Of a stretch of 64,000 bases of DNA, positions 41,258 through 48,821 are shown piece after piece. This DNA is from a virus, in IMG/VR virus record IMGVR_UViG_3300011113_000238, positions 20,111 to 84,110 of that record; one strand, 5' to 3'. The position numbers and the translations under genes are program-made. The notes beneath the pieces are model-generated. The model made no database searches. It saw nothing but the letters and a program-made list of their open reading frames with translations, and was not told the DNA's origin. Each line of letters starts with the position of its first letter. Within the stretch, counting starts at the first letter, position 1.

Positions 41258-41533
41258 TTACTCCACGTATTCGTACATTTCATTGAAAGATTCAGCATCT
41301 AGGACTTCAAAATCACCGTTACTGTGCTTGATGATGTAATAACCTAGATAGACCCTGCGGGAGCGACCGCCCACGTCTATACTCCAGTAAGATATAGTCT
41401 TTGTCGGAGGATGTGTAGTAGTAGCTACGGTTCGCATAGAGGGCCACCGCGCCTCAATTGTCAGCTTTTTATCCCATGAACCATCCCATTGCATGGCTTC
41501 AACGATAACAGGTTTCTTTATGTACAGGCTCAT
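41258..41533 (-). CDS. Conserved phage protein
   Basis: 91 residues. KKPVIVEAMQWDGSWDKKLT at the start and YLGYYIIKHSNGDFEVLDAE, SFNEMYEYVE at the end form a widespread small-phage-protein pattern of unknown role. Confidence 0.6.
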   Translation of the reverse strand: MSLYIKKPVIVEAMQWDGSWDKKLTIEARWPSMRTVATTTHPPTKTISYWSIDVGGRSRRVYLGYYIIKHSNGDFEVLDAESFNEMYEYVE

Positions 41534-41535
41534 AA

Positions 41536-41724
41536 TTACTCCTTGCTCAGACTTTTAACCCACAGTGAACAAACATTCTTCAGTACACCAATGGGCGTAG
41601 GTTTACCCCACGACTTCTGGCACTCTTCCCAAATCCAAGTTGTACCAGAGGGTAGCACCTCCGCTACACCTGAGCTATAGAACTTGCAGTTATTGCACTG
41701 AGGTTTCTGCTTTACTTCTTGCAC
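41536..41724 (-). CDS. Small Cys-rich protein
   Basis: 62 residues with CNNCKFYSSG, WEECQKSWGK and a further Cys in NVCSLWV, a probable zinc-binding knuckle. Overlap-free neighbours on both sides. Unknown function. Confidence 0.55.
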   Translation of the reverse strand: MQEVKQKPQCNNCKFYSSGVAEVLPSGTTWIWEECQKSWGKPTPIGVLKNVCSLWVKSLSKE

Positions 41725-41726
41725 GA

Positions 41727-42143
41727 TTACCCCTTAGACGGTGCGGTAGGCTTACGCTTCCAGTGCGTGGCCCACGTAATCGCGTAATCAGTACTCTCGT
41801 CGCACCATGCGTAGTCACGATCCATTGCATTAAACGGATGACCCCAGTAAGCAACAGCAAGAGAACCGTCAGGATGACCGAGAAGGATACTGTCTGCTCC
41901 TTTTGGAGCTGTTTTGATAGGTTGCCAGTCGCTTGATTGCACCTGTTGTTTCAACCGAATTATCTCAATGTTTAGCGCAGCAATCTCATTGTTCATTGCA
42001 CGTTGAGATTCTTTCATTGCAACCCAAAGTGGGTGCTCTTCATTACACCCTGCAGAAGCACCGAGTACACAATGCACTTCAATACAGTTGTCAACATGCG
42101 CGTTAATCAACTGCTGTAGTTTTGCTGTATGGTTATTTTGCAT
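41727..42143 (-). CDS. DUF551-like protein
   Basis: About 138 residues from ATG 42143 (GGAG nearby; an upstream ATG at 42155 is also in frame). C-terminal half WQPIKTAPKGADSILLGHPD to ITWATHWKRKPTAPS is the DUF551 pattern. The N-terminal half is a helical region with Cys/His (VDNCIEVHCVLGASAGCNEE). Confidence 0.65.
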   Translation of the reverse strand: MQNNHTAKLQQLINAHVDNCIEVHCVLGASAGCNEEHPLWVAMKESQRAMNNEIAALNIEIIRLKQQVQSSDWQPIKTAPKGADSILLGHPDGSLAVAYWGHPFNAMDRDYAWCDESTDYAITWATHWKRKPTAPSKG

Positions 42144-42447
42144 CAGGTACTCCATGTTTAGCTAGCAGCATTGCAAGTTGGTGCTTTTCGTTTTCTTCGG
42201 TAAGTTTAGCACGACGATTTTCTGCATTAATCCGAGTTTGCATCTCTTCATCTGTCTCTGGAACGAGTACAGTGATTGCATAGTAGTAACCATCGTCGTA
42301 TTGCTCTAGGGTGTACTCAATCCTAGCGGCAGGTCCGTACTGCTCAATGAGATTTGCAAGATGCAATGAAAGCTCAAGTAGTGTCATGTCATCTATGTAA
42401 AACTGACCCTGTTCCTTATAGAAGGACTTACGTTCATGTACTGTCAT
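42133..42447 (-). CDS. Hypothetical protein, first gene of the leftward operon
   Basis: 104 residues from ATG 42447, six bases after AAGGAGC. MTLLELSLHLANLIEQYGPA, RIEYTLEQYDDGYYYAITVL and a charged helical end. Downstream of promoter 42507 and the conserved leader hairpin. Confidence 0.55.
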   Translation of the reverse strand: MTVHERKSFYKEQGQFYIDDMTLLELSLHLANLIEQYGPAARIEYTLEQYDDGYYYAITVLVPETDEEMQTRINAENRRAKLTEENEKHQLAMLLAKHGVPDAK

Positions 42448-42467
42448 ATCAAGCTCCTTTGAGATGC

Positions 42468-42488
42468 GGCAGCATCGAGAAAGCTGCC
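42468..42488 (-). promoter_or_regulatory. Leader hairpin, copy 3 of a repeated 5' leader
   Basis: GGCAGC / GCTGCC hairpin in the 5' leader of the first leftward gene, preceded by CAACAAA and followed by AAAGGAG. Same layout as 32627-32646 and 39518-39537. Confidence 0.6.
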
Positions 42489-42506
42489 TTTTGTTGAGAA
42501 GCCATA

Positions 42507-42535
42507 AGTGTATCACAGGTTTCTGCGTCTTACAA
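42507..42535 (-). promoter_or_regulatory. Promoter for the leftward gene block
   Basis: Minus strand: TTGTAA (42530-42535), 17-bp spacer ending TGTGA, TACACT (42507-42512). The extended -10 TGTGATACACT is repeated on the plus strand at 52281-52291. Confidence 0.65.
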
Positions 42536-43036
42536 ACAATTTATACACCCTATGATTTGTGTTGCAGCTTTACAACAAATCCGTTGTATTTAGCACTAAA
42601 AGTTGTAACAGTTTGGTTTTGTAAGGTTTTGCAAGAAAAGTAGCGTAAAATAAATACCTTGGTATTACTGACGATGCTACTGAAGTTCATCCAAGGTTGC
42701 AACACGAGGTGTCCGCAGGGTACTTAAGTTACAACCTGCGTTAATGCTCGGTTAGCTGAGTGCTACCGCAGAGTGACAAGGGATTAAGTAGTAAACAAGA
42801 TAAATACATAACTGAAGGTTAACTGCAGTATAGCTTAGGTTAGTACTGAAGTTACAACTGAAGTTACAACTGAAGTTACAGTGCAGGTTGTCGTCGCCAA
42901 AGGCGGTTGCAATCTGCGTAGGTACTTCAACTAACCTTCAGTTACAACCTAAGTTGCATAAATACAACGAAAGTAATTGTGCAAACTTTCAAGTTGTGTG
43001 CTACACTTCAACCTTCTCATTTAAAAGGAGTTCCTT
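42536..43036. promoter_or_regulatory. Gene-free divergent region, candidate origin/control region
   Basis: About 500 bp between divergent operons with no credible gene. It contains three tandem ACTGAAGTTACA copies, an AACTGAAGGTTA inverted repeat 100 bp apart (42820-42831 and 42932-42943), and many scattered GTTACAAC / GTTGCAAC words on both strands. The plus-strand promoter for the 43037 gene is probably the extended -10 TGTGCTACACT near 42999-43009. Repeat density at a transcription divide fits a replication origin or a master control region; this is inference. Confidence 0.5.
42845..42880 (+). repeat. Three tandem 12-bp direct repeats
   Basis: ACTGAAGTTACA three times without spacer at 42845-42856, 42857-42868 and 42869-42880. 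Iteron-like. Related words (CTGAAGTTATTA) occur near the right end of the window. Confidence 0.9.
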
Positions 43037-43648
43037 ATGACAGCTAAATCAGTACCTATGCAATACGAAGACAAGTTCCATGCTCTTGCACGAGCAGTTG
43101 AAGTTACGGAAGAAGAGATGCAAATCGCTAAGTTCTTCTGGTACGCTGGGTTGCGCCATGCATTCCAACGAGGTACATCCTCTCCTGCTCTGCTGGAGAA
43201 ACCTACTTCCGCGTTTGATATGAAGTTCGGTGCATCTGCCGCTTTGCCGAGTAACAAGCCTGCACCTTTCTTTAATCTCCCCAAAGAAAAGCGTGAACGA
43301 GCAGATAGTCAGTTTACTTTTGTTGACAAAACATATGAACCTCATACAATGGGTTTCTTTGAACATGCTGGTCAGCAATACACGGATGATCGAACTCTCA
43401 CACCCTACGAAGCCAAGATGCTGCAGTTGACATTGGCAGCTGTTCTCTCTGATGTACAGGAAGGAATTAAAGGTTTGCAAACCTACATCAATTTCATCTG
43501 GAAGGATTGCGACCCAGCGGATAAGCGCACAGAAGAAACCTTCAAGGAAATGAACAAGATGAAGGATATTGTGCGCAAGAGCAAGAAGCATGTTGCAACC
43601 TTGAATAATGCACAGCGTAAACTGAAGAAGATTGCTAAAGGCACGTAA
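43037..43648 (+). CDS. Hypothetical protein, first gene of the rightward block
   Basis: 203 residues, AAAAGGAGTTCCTT before ATG. Hydrophilic and helical: RAVEVTEEEMQIAKFFWYAG, LTLAAVLSDVQEGIKGLQTY, basic C-terminus (RKSKKHVATLNNAQRKLKKI). Being promoter-proximal at the divide, it may be an early regulator or DNA-binding protein, but no motif proves it. A terminator follows. Confidence 0.6.
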   Translation: MTAKSVPMQYEDKFHALARAVEVTEEEMQIAKFFWYAGLRHAFQRGTSSPALLEKPTSAFDMKFGASAALPSNKPAPFFNLPKEKRERADSQFTFVDKTYEPHTMGFFEHAGQQYTDDRTLTPYEAKMLQLTLAAVLSDVQEGIKGLQTYINFIWKDCDPADKRTEETFKEMNKMKDIVRKSKKHVATLNNAQRKLKKIAKGT

Positions 43649-43685
43649 GTGCCTGATAAGGCTAATGGTACTTGAAGTAGCAAGG

Positions 43686-43727
43686 AAAGCTCCTAGAATG
43701 CATTAGAATCGCCCACAGGAGCTTTTC
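43686..43727 (+). terminator. Terminator after the 43037 gene
   Basis: AAAGCTCCT / AGGAGCTTT, 9 bp, with a 22-base loop and TTTTC tail. Confidence 0.7.
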
Positions 43728-43795
43728 AGAGGGTTACCCAAGGCAGCATAGCCTGAATATAAACAAACGCTCTACGGGGCTTTAAAGGATTCGAT

Positions 43796-44416
43796 ATGAC
43801 AACATGGTTTACGAGCGATCACCACCATCACCACAGGCGCATTACTGAATTCACAGCGCGATGTCAATTCACCGATCCTGACAATCACAGCGAATGGTTG
43901 ATCGACCTCTGGAATTCTCAGGTACAGCGCGGAGATACAGTATGGCATCTTGGAGACTTTAGCTTTAGTTCTCGCTTTGAGGATTGGGCTAATGTTCTGC
44001 GCAAGTTGAACGGGAATATTAACCTGATCAAAGGTAACCATGATGACATGAAGATTATGAAATCCGCGCAATTGTCAGGGTTGATCAACAACTGCTGGGA
44101 CTACAAGGAAATCAAGCTGGATAGCACGAATGTTGTGCTGTTTCACTTTCCGATTGAGTCGTGGAATAAGCAGGGTTACGGTAGTATTCACCTTTTCGGT
44201 CACACGCACGGTTCACTCCCTGATTCCGGTGGTAAGCGATTGGATGTAGGATTGGACAACGCATGGAATATTTTTGGTGAGCACAAGTTCTTTTCGGAAG
44301 AATTCGTGCTAGAATACATGCAAGATCGAAGCGTTAAAGTCTCCGATCACCACAAAGACCATACAGCAACGGCTAGCTTTCTCAATGCTGGCGCATCTCA
44401 AAAGGAGTTAACATGA
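43796..44416 (+). CDS. Calcineurin-like metallophosphoesterase
   Basis: 206 residues. The five metal-site motifs are all present: FTSDHHHHHRR, TVWHLGDFSF, LIKGNHDD, VVLFHFPIE, HLFGHTHG. Such phage enzymes hydrolyse phosphoesters (nucleotide or RNA/DNA ends); the substrate is not predictable. Overlaps the next gene by 4 bp. AAAGGATTCGAT precedes ATG. Confidence 0.85.
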   Translation: MTTWFTSDHHHHHRRITEFTARCQFTDPDNHSEWLIDLWNSQVQRGDTVWHLGDFSFSSRFEDWANVLRKLNGNINLIKGNHDDMKIMKSAQLSGLINNCWDYKEIKLDSTNVVLFHFPIESWNKQGYGSIHLFGHTHGSLPDSGGKRLDVGLDNAWNIFGEHKFFSEEFVLEYMQDRSVKVSDHHKDHTATASFLNAGASQKELT

Positions 44417-44937
44417 AACGCAGCGAAATTCACCCTGATTTATTGGTTGAACTGAAGAAAACCGAAGAGAAGTACAAGAAAGTTACAGCGTTTGCTGATA
44501 AACTTCCGTTATTCTCTAAGAACATTGTTCGGGACGAGCTGACAGGTGAGTCTTACTCGCGGTTAACCTCTTGGTATAAAACCCTCAACCTTCAGTGGGG
44601 TGTCAACTGGGAGGTTAATGTGGAGTTGACAAATCGCGACACTCCTTTGAAAAAGGATGAAATCGGCTTGGTTGCCGTCTACATTAACTGCTACAGTATG
44701 TTCCCTGATGACTGCTACGCCACTGCTTATCGTACTTTACACAGTGCTGATATTAAATCTTTCTATGTGGATTGGATGAACAGCACTTTCTACTTCAAAC
44801 CATCGCAAGTTGAAGCTGGTCTGGAAGTATTGCATGATTGGTACTTGAAAATTACCAGTCAAATCAAAGAAATTCAGCAAGCTAAACGCAAAGCTGAATT
44901 GCAGGCTGAACTTGCTAAACTTGAGGGTGCTGAGTGA
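44413..44937 (+). CDS. Hypothetical protein
   Basis: 174 residues. A helical start, an alpha/beta middle (LQWGVNWEVNVELTNRDTPL, AVYINCYSMFPDDCYATAYR) and a coiled-coil end (QIKEIQQAKRKAELQAELAK). Coupled to the phosphoesterase gene by ATGA overlap. Unknown. Confidence 0.55.
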   Translation: MKRSEIHPDLLVELKKTEEKYKKVTAFADKLPLFSKNIVRDELTGESYSRLTSWYKTLNLQWGVNWEVNVELTNRDTPLKKDEIGLVAVYINCYSMFPDDCYATAYRTLHSADIKSFYVDWMNSTFYFKPSQVEAGLEVLHDWYLKITSQIKEIQQAKRKAELQAELAKLEGAE

Positions 44938-44939
44938 AT

Positions 44940-45203
44940 ATGAAATTTCTACAGTGGTTCTATAATCCGTTCAAACCGCATATCTGCCGATTGTCAACAG
45001 GTGAGTACGCTGTACGTAAACTTACGCTTACTGGGATGTACTATCTCTCGGCAGTATTTGATATTGATAACCGAAAATGGTGGGCCGTTAAATCTAATGT
45101 TCTTTGGTATTGCGCGATGCAATCCAAGGAGGAAGTCGAATCAAGACTGCGTGAGTATAACAAAAGTCAAATTAAAGTTAAATTCAGCGAAAGGGTATTA
45201 TGA
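44940..45203 (+). CDS. Small protein, tandem paralogue A
   Basis: 87 residues from ATG 44940 (GTG at 44934 overlapping the previous stop is also possible). Start MKFLQWFYNPFKPHICRLST closely resembles the next gene. Basic, Trp/Tyr-rich. Unknown function. Confidence 0.6.
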   Translation: MKFLQWFYNPFKPHICRLSTGEYAVRKLTLTGMYYLSAVFDIDNRKWWAVKSNVLWYCAMQSKEEVESRLREYNKSQIKVKFSERVL

Positions 45204-45457
45204 AATTCTTCAAACGATTCTACAATCCGTTCAAACCACACATTGTTCAGTTCAGTAACGATGAATACGCAATCCGACGTTGGGCATTAGGCTGGGAGTA
45301 CCTTGATACCGATATTAGGGGTTCTTATGCTGGTTATTGGTGGGGTGGCGAGTTCCGAGCACTAAAATACTGCTCATTTACTAAGCTGGACAGCGCCAAG
45401 GCTCATCTGGAGAATTACCTGAAGCCTAAAGTTGCATTTGCACGGAGGGTTGAGTAA
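45200..45457 (+). CDS. Small protein, tandem paralogue B
   Basis: 85 residues, MKFFKRFYNPFKPHIVQFSN, DEYAIRRWALGWEYLD. It shares the NPFKPHI core and overall layout with the preceding gene, so the pair arose by tandem duplication. Overlaps neighbours by 4 bp and 1 bp. Confidence 0.6.
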   Translation: MKFFKRFYNPFKPHIVQFSNDEYAIRRWALGWEYLDTDIRGSYAGYWWGGEFRALKYCSFTKLDSAKAHLENYLKPKVAFARRVE

Positions 45458-45606
45458 TGCTAGCTAAATGGACAGAACTACTACCGCTATTTATGCTAAG
45501 ATATCTAGCTAAGAAATACTGCGAAAGAACGTTGTATTATTACGAAGGTAAAGTGCCGAGGGTTGTAGCTATTGCTCGACCCGATGTGCTGATTAAGATT
45601 GATTAA
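45457..45606 (+). CDS. Very small basic protein
   Basis: 49 residues, MLAKWTELLPLFMLRYLAKK to ARPDVLIKID. TAATG overlap with the previous stop and GGAGGGT upstream support translation. Unknown. Confidence 0.5.
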   Translation: MLAKWTELLPLFMLRYLAKKYCERTLYYYEGKVPRVVAIARPDVLIKID

Positions 45607-45617
45607 CGAAAGGAATT

Positions 45618-46271
45618 ATGAAAGAGGTATTAGAAAACTTAATACAAACTTCAAGAACTAAGCACGAAGCATATATAAAATACGCAATTTATCTGGGCTA
45701 CACATTTGATTTTAATACTGGTGAGGTTGTATATCCTTCTGGCAAAAGGAAGAAACCTCAGCTTTACAAAAGTCAGAGATACCCCTCTATAACCTTTAAT
45801 AAAAGGTATGGGAAAGAAAACACCATCGGAAGCAAAGTTATCTCTTTTATGATACATAAGTTTGCTGCGTATATTTTATATGGTACAGATGCTTTAGATG
45901 TTGCAGTTAACGTCAGACACTTGAACGGAAATGTTTTAGATTTATCAAAAGACAATATAGCTCTTGGTACGAGCCAACAAAACCAGTTTGACAAGTCGCA
46001 AGAAGTTAGATCAAATGCCGCAATAAAGGCAAGGGCATCCCAAGGTACTCGCCCTGTTACATCTGTAATTAAAGATGAGCAAGTACTTTTTATTCTTGCT
46101 GAATATTTCAAGAAGAAAGGTTCTAATGCGAGAGCGCCAATTGGGACAGTCAAAGAACTATCAGTAAAATATGGAGTAAGTCGCGGAAGTATCCAAGCAA
46201 TCTGTATTGGAAGAAGTTTTAAAGATATTTATCAACAATTTATAAACAAGAAGGATTTACATAATGACTGA
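45618..46271 (+). CDS. HNH-type homing endonuclease upstream of thyX
   Basis: 217 residues. FMIHKFAAYILYG, VNVRHLNGNVLDLSKDNIAL, GTSQQNQFDKS is an HNH-like core (His, Asn, Asn). The C-terminus has a helix-turn-helix (TVKELSVKYGVSRGSIQAIC) of the NUMOD/IENR type. Overlaps the thyX start by 8 bp, a typical insertion next to a conserved nucleotide-metabolism gene. AAAGGAATT precedes ATG. Confidence 0.7.
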   Translation: MKEVLENLIQTSRTKHEAYIKYAIYLGYTFDFNTGEVVYPSGKRKKPQLYKSQRYPSITFNKRYGKENTIGSKVISFMIHKFAAYILYGTDALDVAVNVRHLNGNVLDLSKDNIALGTSQQNQFDKSQEVRSNAAIKARASQGTRPVTSVIKDEQVLFILAEYFKKKGSNARAPIGTVKELSVKYGVSRGSIQAICIGRSFKDIYQQFINKKDLHND

Positions 46272-46929
46272 CTACACAAAAGCTAAACTGATCGGTTGCA
46301 CACAACCTGTTGGAGACATCAGTTCGACCTTGAGCGATGTTAAAGAATTGATTGCTTTTGCAGCACGAGTTTCTAATCCAAGCAATCAGAATAATACGGC
46401 TACAACCGATAAGCTGCTGCAGTATCTGCTAAAGCATAAACATTTTTCACCCTTTGAAATGTGTTCAGCAACTATCGAAATTGAAACTACTCGTGATATT
46501 GCACGACAGTTATTGCGTCATCGCAGCTTCAGTTTCCAAGAGTTTAGCCAGCGATATGCTGACCCTACGAGTGACCTAGCATTCGTTATTCGCGAAGCTA
46601 GAATGCAAGATACTAAGAATCGCCAGAATAGTTTAACTACAGATGACCAAGAGTTGAAGGAATGGTGGGAATCTAATCAACAACAGCATATCCAAAATAC
46701 TCAATGGTTGTATTCAGAAGCTGTGCGTCGTGGTATAGCAAAGGAACAAGCTCGGTGCATTCTTCCTGAAGGTAACACAATGTCCCGACTGTACGTAAAC
46801 GGTACAATCCGTTCTTACATTCATTATCTTGAGGTACGAATGGACGTTAGTACTCAACTTGAGCACCGTGTGCTTGCTTTAGAAGTAGCTCGTGCAATTA
46901 ACGCAGTCTTTAATACAGGATACGTATAA
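46264..46929 (+). CDS. thyX: Flavin-dependent thymidylate synthase
   Basis: 221 residues. RHRSFSFQEFSQRYAD is the ThyX signature (RHRxxSxxxxSxR); HKHFSPFEMCSATIEIETTR, EQARCILPEGNTMSRLYVNG and SYIHYLEVRMD complete the FAD/dUMP site. It makes dTMP from dUMP using methylene-THF and FAD. With NrdAB and thioredoxin it gives the phage its own dTTP supply. The stop overlaps the next ATG by one base. Confidence 0.92.
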   Translation: MTDYTKAKLIGCTQPVGDISSTLSDVKELIAFAARVSNPSNQNNTATTDKLLQYLLKHKHFSPFEMCSATIEIETTRDIARQLLRHRSFSFQEFSQRYADPTSDLAFVIREARMQDTKNRQNSLTTDDQELKEWWESNQQQHIQNTQWLYSEAVRRGIAKEQARCILPEGNTMSRLYVNGTIRSYIHYLEVRMDVSTQLEHRVLALEVARAINAVFNTGYV

Positions 46930-47246
46930 TGTCCAACAAAGCAAAACCGCAGGTAGTCCTGAACAGTGAACTGATCCGTAAAATCAGCAGTATTACTGAC
47001 TATCATATCTACGAAGTAGAGGACGTATTGAACGGCTTCACACGAGCCGTATCAGCGTATCTTGAGGAAGGTAAGGAGATTCGGATGGAGCATCTGTTCG
47101 GTATCTCTCCTAAGTTGCTAGCGCCTCGTGAGTACGTGCATCCAAGTACGAAGGAACTGACGAAAACTGAAGGTAGTGCTGGTCTGAGCATTCGACCGAG
47201 TGCTAGCCTGAAAGCAAAACTGCAGGGTCTGTTAGGAAAAACTTAA
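46929..47246 (+). CDS. HU-like DNA-binding protein
   Basis: 105 residues. VVLNSELIRKISSITDYHIY, EVEDVLNGFTRAVSAYLEEG, KEIRMEHLFGISPKLL follows the HU/IHF helix-turn-helix-beta layout; the arm region (PREYVHPSTKELTKTEGSAG) is short and replaces the usual RNPxT tip. Likely a DNA-bending or nucleoid-type protein. Coupled to thyX; a terminator follows. Confidence 0.6.
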   Translation: MSNKAKPQVVLNSELIRKISSITDYHIYEVEDVLNGFTRAVSAYLEEGKEIRMEHLFGISPKLLAPREYVHPSTKELTKTEGSAGLSIRPSASLKAKLQGLLGKT

Positions 47247-47253
47247 AATAATT

Positions 47254-47299
47254 AGCCTTGAGTGCAGCGTGGATTGATTTCTATGCTACACTCAAGGCT
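47254..47299 (+). terminator. Combined terminator/promoter module, copy 1
   Basis: AGCCTTGAGTG (47254-47264) pairs with CACTCAAGGCT (47289-47299) over 11 bp, followed by TCTTTCATTT. The right arm overlaps an extended -10 (TGCTACACT). The same module recurs at 52254-52298. It can end the thyX operon and start the next. Confidence 0.7.
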
Positions 47300-47319
47300 T
47301 CTTTCATTTGGAGGTAAAT

Positions 47320-47799
47320 ATGAGTAATGAACTGATGGTACTGATTGATGATTATGCAGAATGGAGCGCTCAAAGCTATTGGGAAGATGACCAAGGAGGC
47401 TTTAGAGACGCTGAGATTGCTCGTGCAAATAAGGAAGAAGCGCGTAAAGCTGTGGTGGATGCGGTTGCTGAATTGCAAGCAGAAAACGAGCGCAACGAGA
47501 AGTCAGCAAAGCACTTCCATGATCTATTTCACAGTACTGCCGATGAAAACACTATCATGCAAGCCGAGAATGAGCGGCTGAAGCGTGAACTGGAAATCAG
47601 CAAGATGGATGTTAAGGAATGGCACTCACAAGCTGACACCCTCGCAGCACCCAAGGTACTGGTACCGCTGACACAAGTGCAGGTTGTTGAAGGTTTCTGT
47701 AATACACCTCACCAAGTGCAATACATCGCCGTGTTTGACGCTGGGGTGCGCTTTGCGGAAGCAACTCACGGAATCCACGCAAAGGGAGGCCAGCAATGA
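47320..47799 (+). CDS. Coiled-coil protein with a shared C-terminal module
   Basis: 159 residues from ATG 47320 after GGAGG. Long coiled coil at 40-105 (AELQAENERNEKSAKHFHDL). The C-terminal VVEGFCNTPHQVQYIAVFDA, GVRFAEATHG recurs as VIDGFCKQPHNTQYVKVFES, GVRFAEKYHG in the 51688 gene, so they share a module. Unknown function. Confidence 0.6.
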   Translation: MSNELMVLIDDYAEWSAQSYWEDDQGGFRDAEIARANKEEARKAVVDAVAELQAENERNEKSAKHFHDLFHSTADENTIMQAENERLKRELEISKMDVKEWHSQADTLAAPKVLVPLTQVQVVEGFCNTPHQVQYIAVFDAGVRFAEATHGIHAKGGQQ

Positions 47800-48002
47800 A
47801 GATGCCTGATCCTATTGAATTTGTGACATGGGGCCATTCAGCAGAACAAATGAAGCAGTACGGGCGCGACTTGCTGGAGGCTGCTGCGATCACTGCATGG
47901 AATCACTACATGGATGCCTGCAAGAAAGCGGCAATAAATCCATCGACCAAGGAGCAGTTTCTGGCTGCTAGTGCAATCCAAAAACTGAAGGAAAAGTTAT
48001 GA
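47796..48002 (+). CDS. Small helical protein
   Basis: 68 residues, FVTWGHSAEQMKQYGRDLLE, AAAITAWNHYMDACKKAAIN. Overlaps both neighbours by 4 bp. Unknown. Confidence 0.55.
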   Translation: MKMPDPIEFVTWGHSAEQMKQYGRDLLEAAAITAWNHYMDACKKAAINPSTKEQFLAASAIQKLKEKL

Positions 48003-48271
48003 ACACTAAAACACTATTACCTTGCCCTTTCTGCGGAGCACAACCAAGTGAACCAGTAACTCATGGTGGCGGTGACGAGCGTTGTGGGTATAACTTTACC
48101 GTAAACATTGGGTGCAAGTGCGGAGTCGCCATGTTACAAAACTCCCGCAGCGATAAAAACGGATGGTGTAACGATAAAGGCGAGGCAAAAACTGCTGTGA
48201 TTGACGCATGGAACAACCGCAATGGAGCTGCACTTTCTATTGTACAATCAGTCATCAACAAAGGAGAATAA
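47999..48271 (+). CDS. Lar-like restriction alleviation protein
   Basis: 90 residues. LLPCPFCGAQPSEPVTHGGG, GCKCGVAMLQNSRS and TAVIDAWNNRNG give the CxxC...CxC...WNxR pattern of the Lar family (Rac prophage Lar promotes methylation or dampens type I restriction). Here it would be an anti-restriction function in the accessory block. Confidence 0.7.
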   Translation: MNTKTLLPCPFCGAQPSEPVTHGGGDERCGYNFTVNIGCKCGVAMLQNSRSDKNGWCNDKGEAKTAVIDAWNNRNGAALSIVQSVINKGE

Positions 48272-48272
48272 C

Positions 48273-48449
48273 ATGCATCTTAACTTGCGAAAAGTTAGCG
48301 ATTTTGCTAACTGCTCAATCGAACACGATAACACAAATATTGACTTGGGTTTCATTGACAATACTGAAGCCAAGCAACTTCTGGAGGAATTCCAAGAGGC
48401 TGTTGCAACTTTGGAATGGTTTGTAGCATGTACTGATAAAGGAGAATAA
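48273..48449 (+). CDS. Small hypothetical protein
   Basis: 58 residues from ATG 48273 after AAAGGAGAATAAC; the longer upstream frame lies in the previous gene. NLRKVSDFANCSIEHDNTNI, EAKQLLEEFQEAVATLEWFV. Acidic; unknown. Confidence 0.5.
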   Translation: MHLNLRKVSDFANCSIEHDNTNIDLGFIDNTEAKQLLEEFQEAVATLEWFVACTDKGE

Positions 48450-48450
48450 A

Positions 48451-48810
48451 GTGACTAAATATGCATACAGTTTAGACGAAGAACGCTACTACGGTTCGTT
48501 TGACTCAATTGAATCAGCATTGCTTGACGCTAGAGAAGATGCGGAAGAGGGCGCTTGTGTTGTTTGGGTCGGTGAGATTGTAGCAGCATCTGAGTTGCTT
48601 AAAAAGCGCGCACCTTGGCGAGTTGCTGATTCAATAATCGAAGAGGCTGATGAATTTCTTGTTGAAGAAATCGGATGGGACGATCAAGTAATTGAACTAA
48701 CTGGAAAGCAACTTAATGAACTTGGAGAACTGATTACTAATTGGTTGTGCGATAATGCTAGCTTCAATGCACATGCTATAATCAACGCCAAAGAATATCC
48801 AGTCGAATAA
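48451..48810 (+). CDS. Hypothetical phage protein
   Basis: 119 residues from GTG with AAAGGAGAATAAA upstream. YAYSLDEERYYGSFDSIESA, GACVVWVGEIVAASELL, ELGELITNWLCDNASFNAHA is a conserved small-phage-protein pattern of unknown function. Confidence 0.6.
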   Translation: MTKYAYSLDEERYYGSFDSIESALLDAREDAEEGACVVWVGEIVAASELLKKRAPWRVADSIIEEADEFLVEEIGWDDQVIELTGKQLNELGELITNWLCDNASFNAHAIINAKEYPVE

Positions 48811-48821
48811 AGGAGAATGAA

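Noticed and set aside
42845-42880. Short tandem repeats as a CRISPR array
   Set aside because: Units are 12 bp with no spacers and no cas genes nearby.
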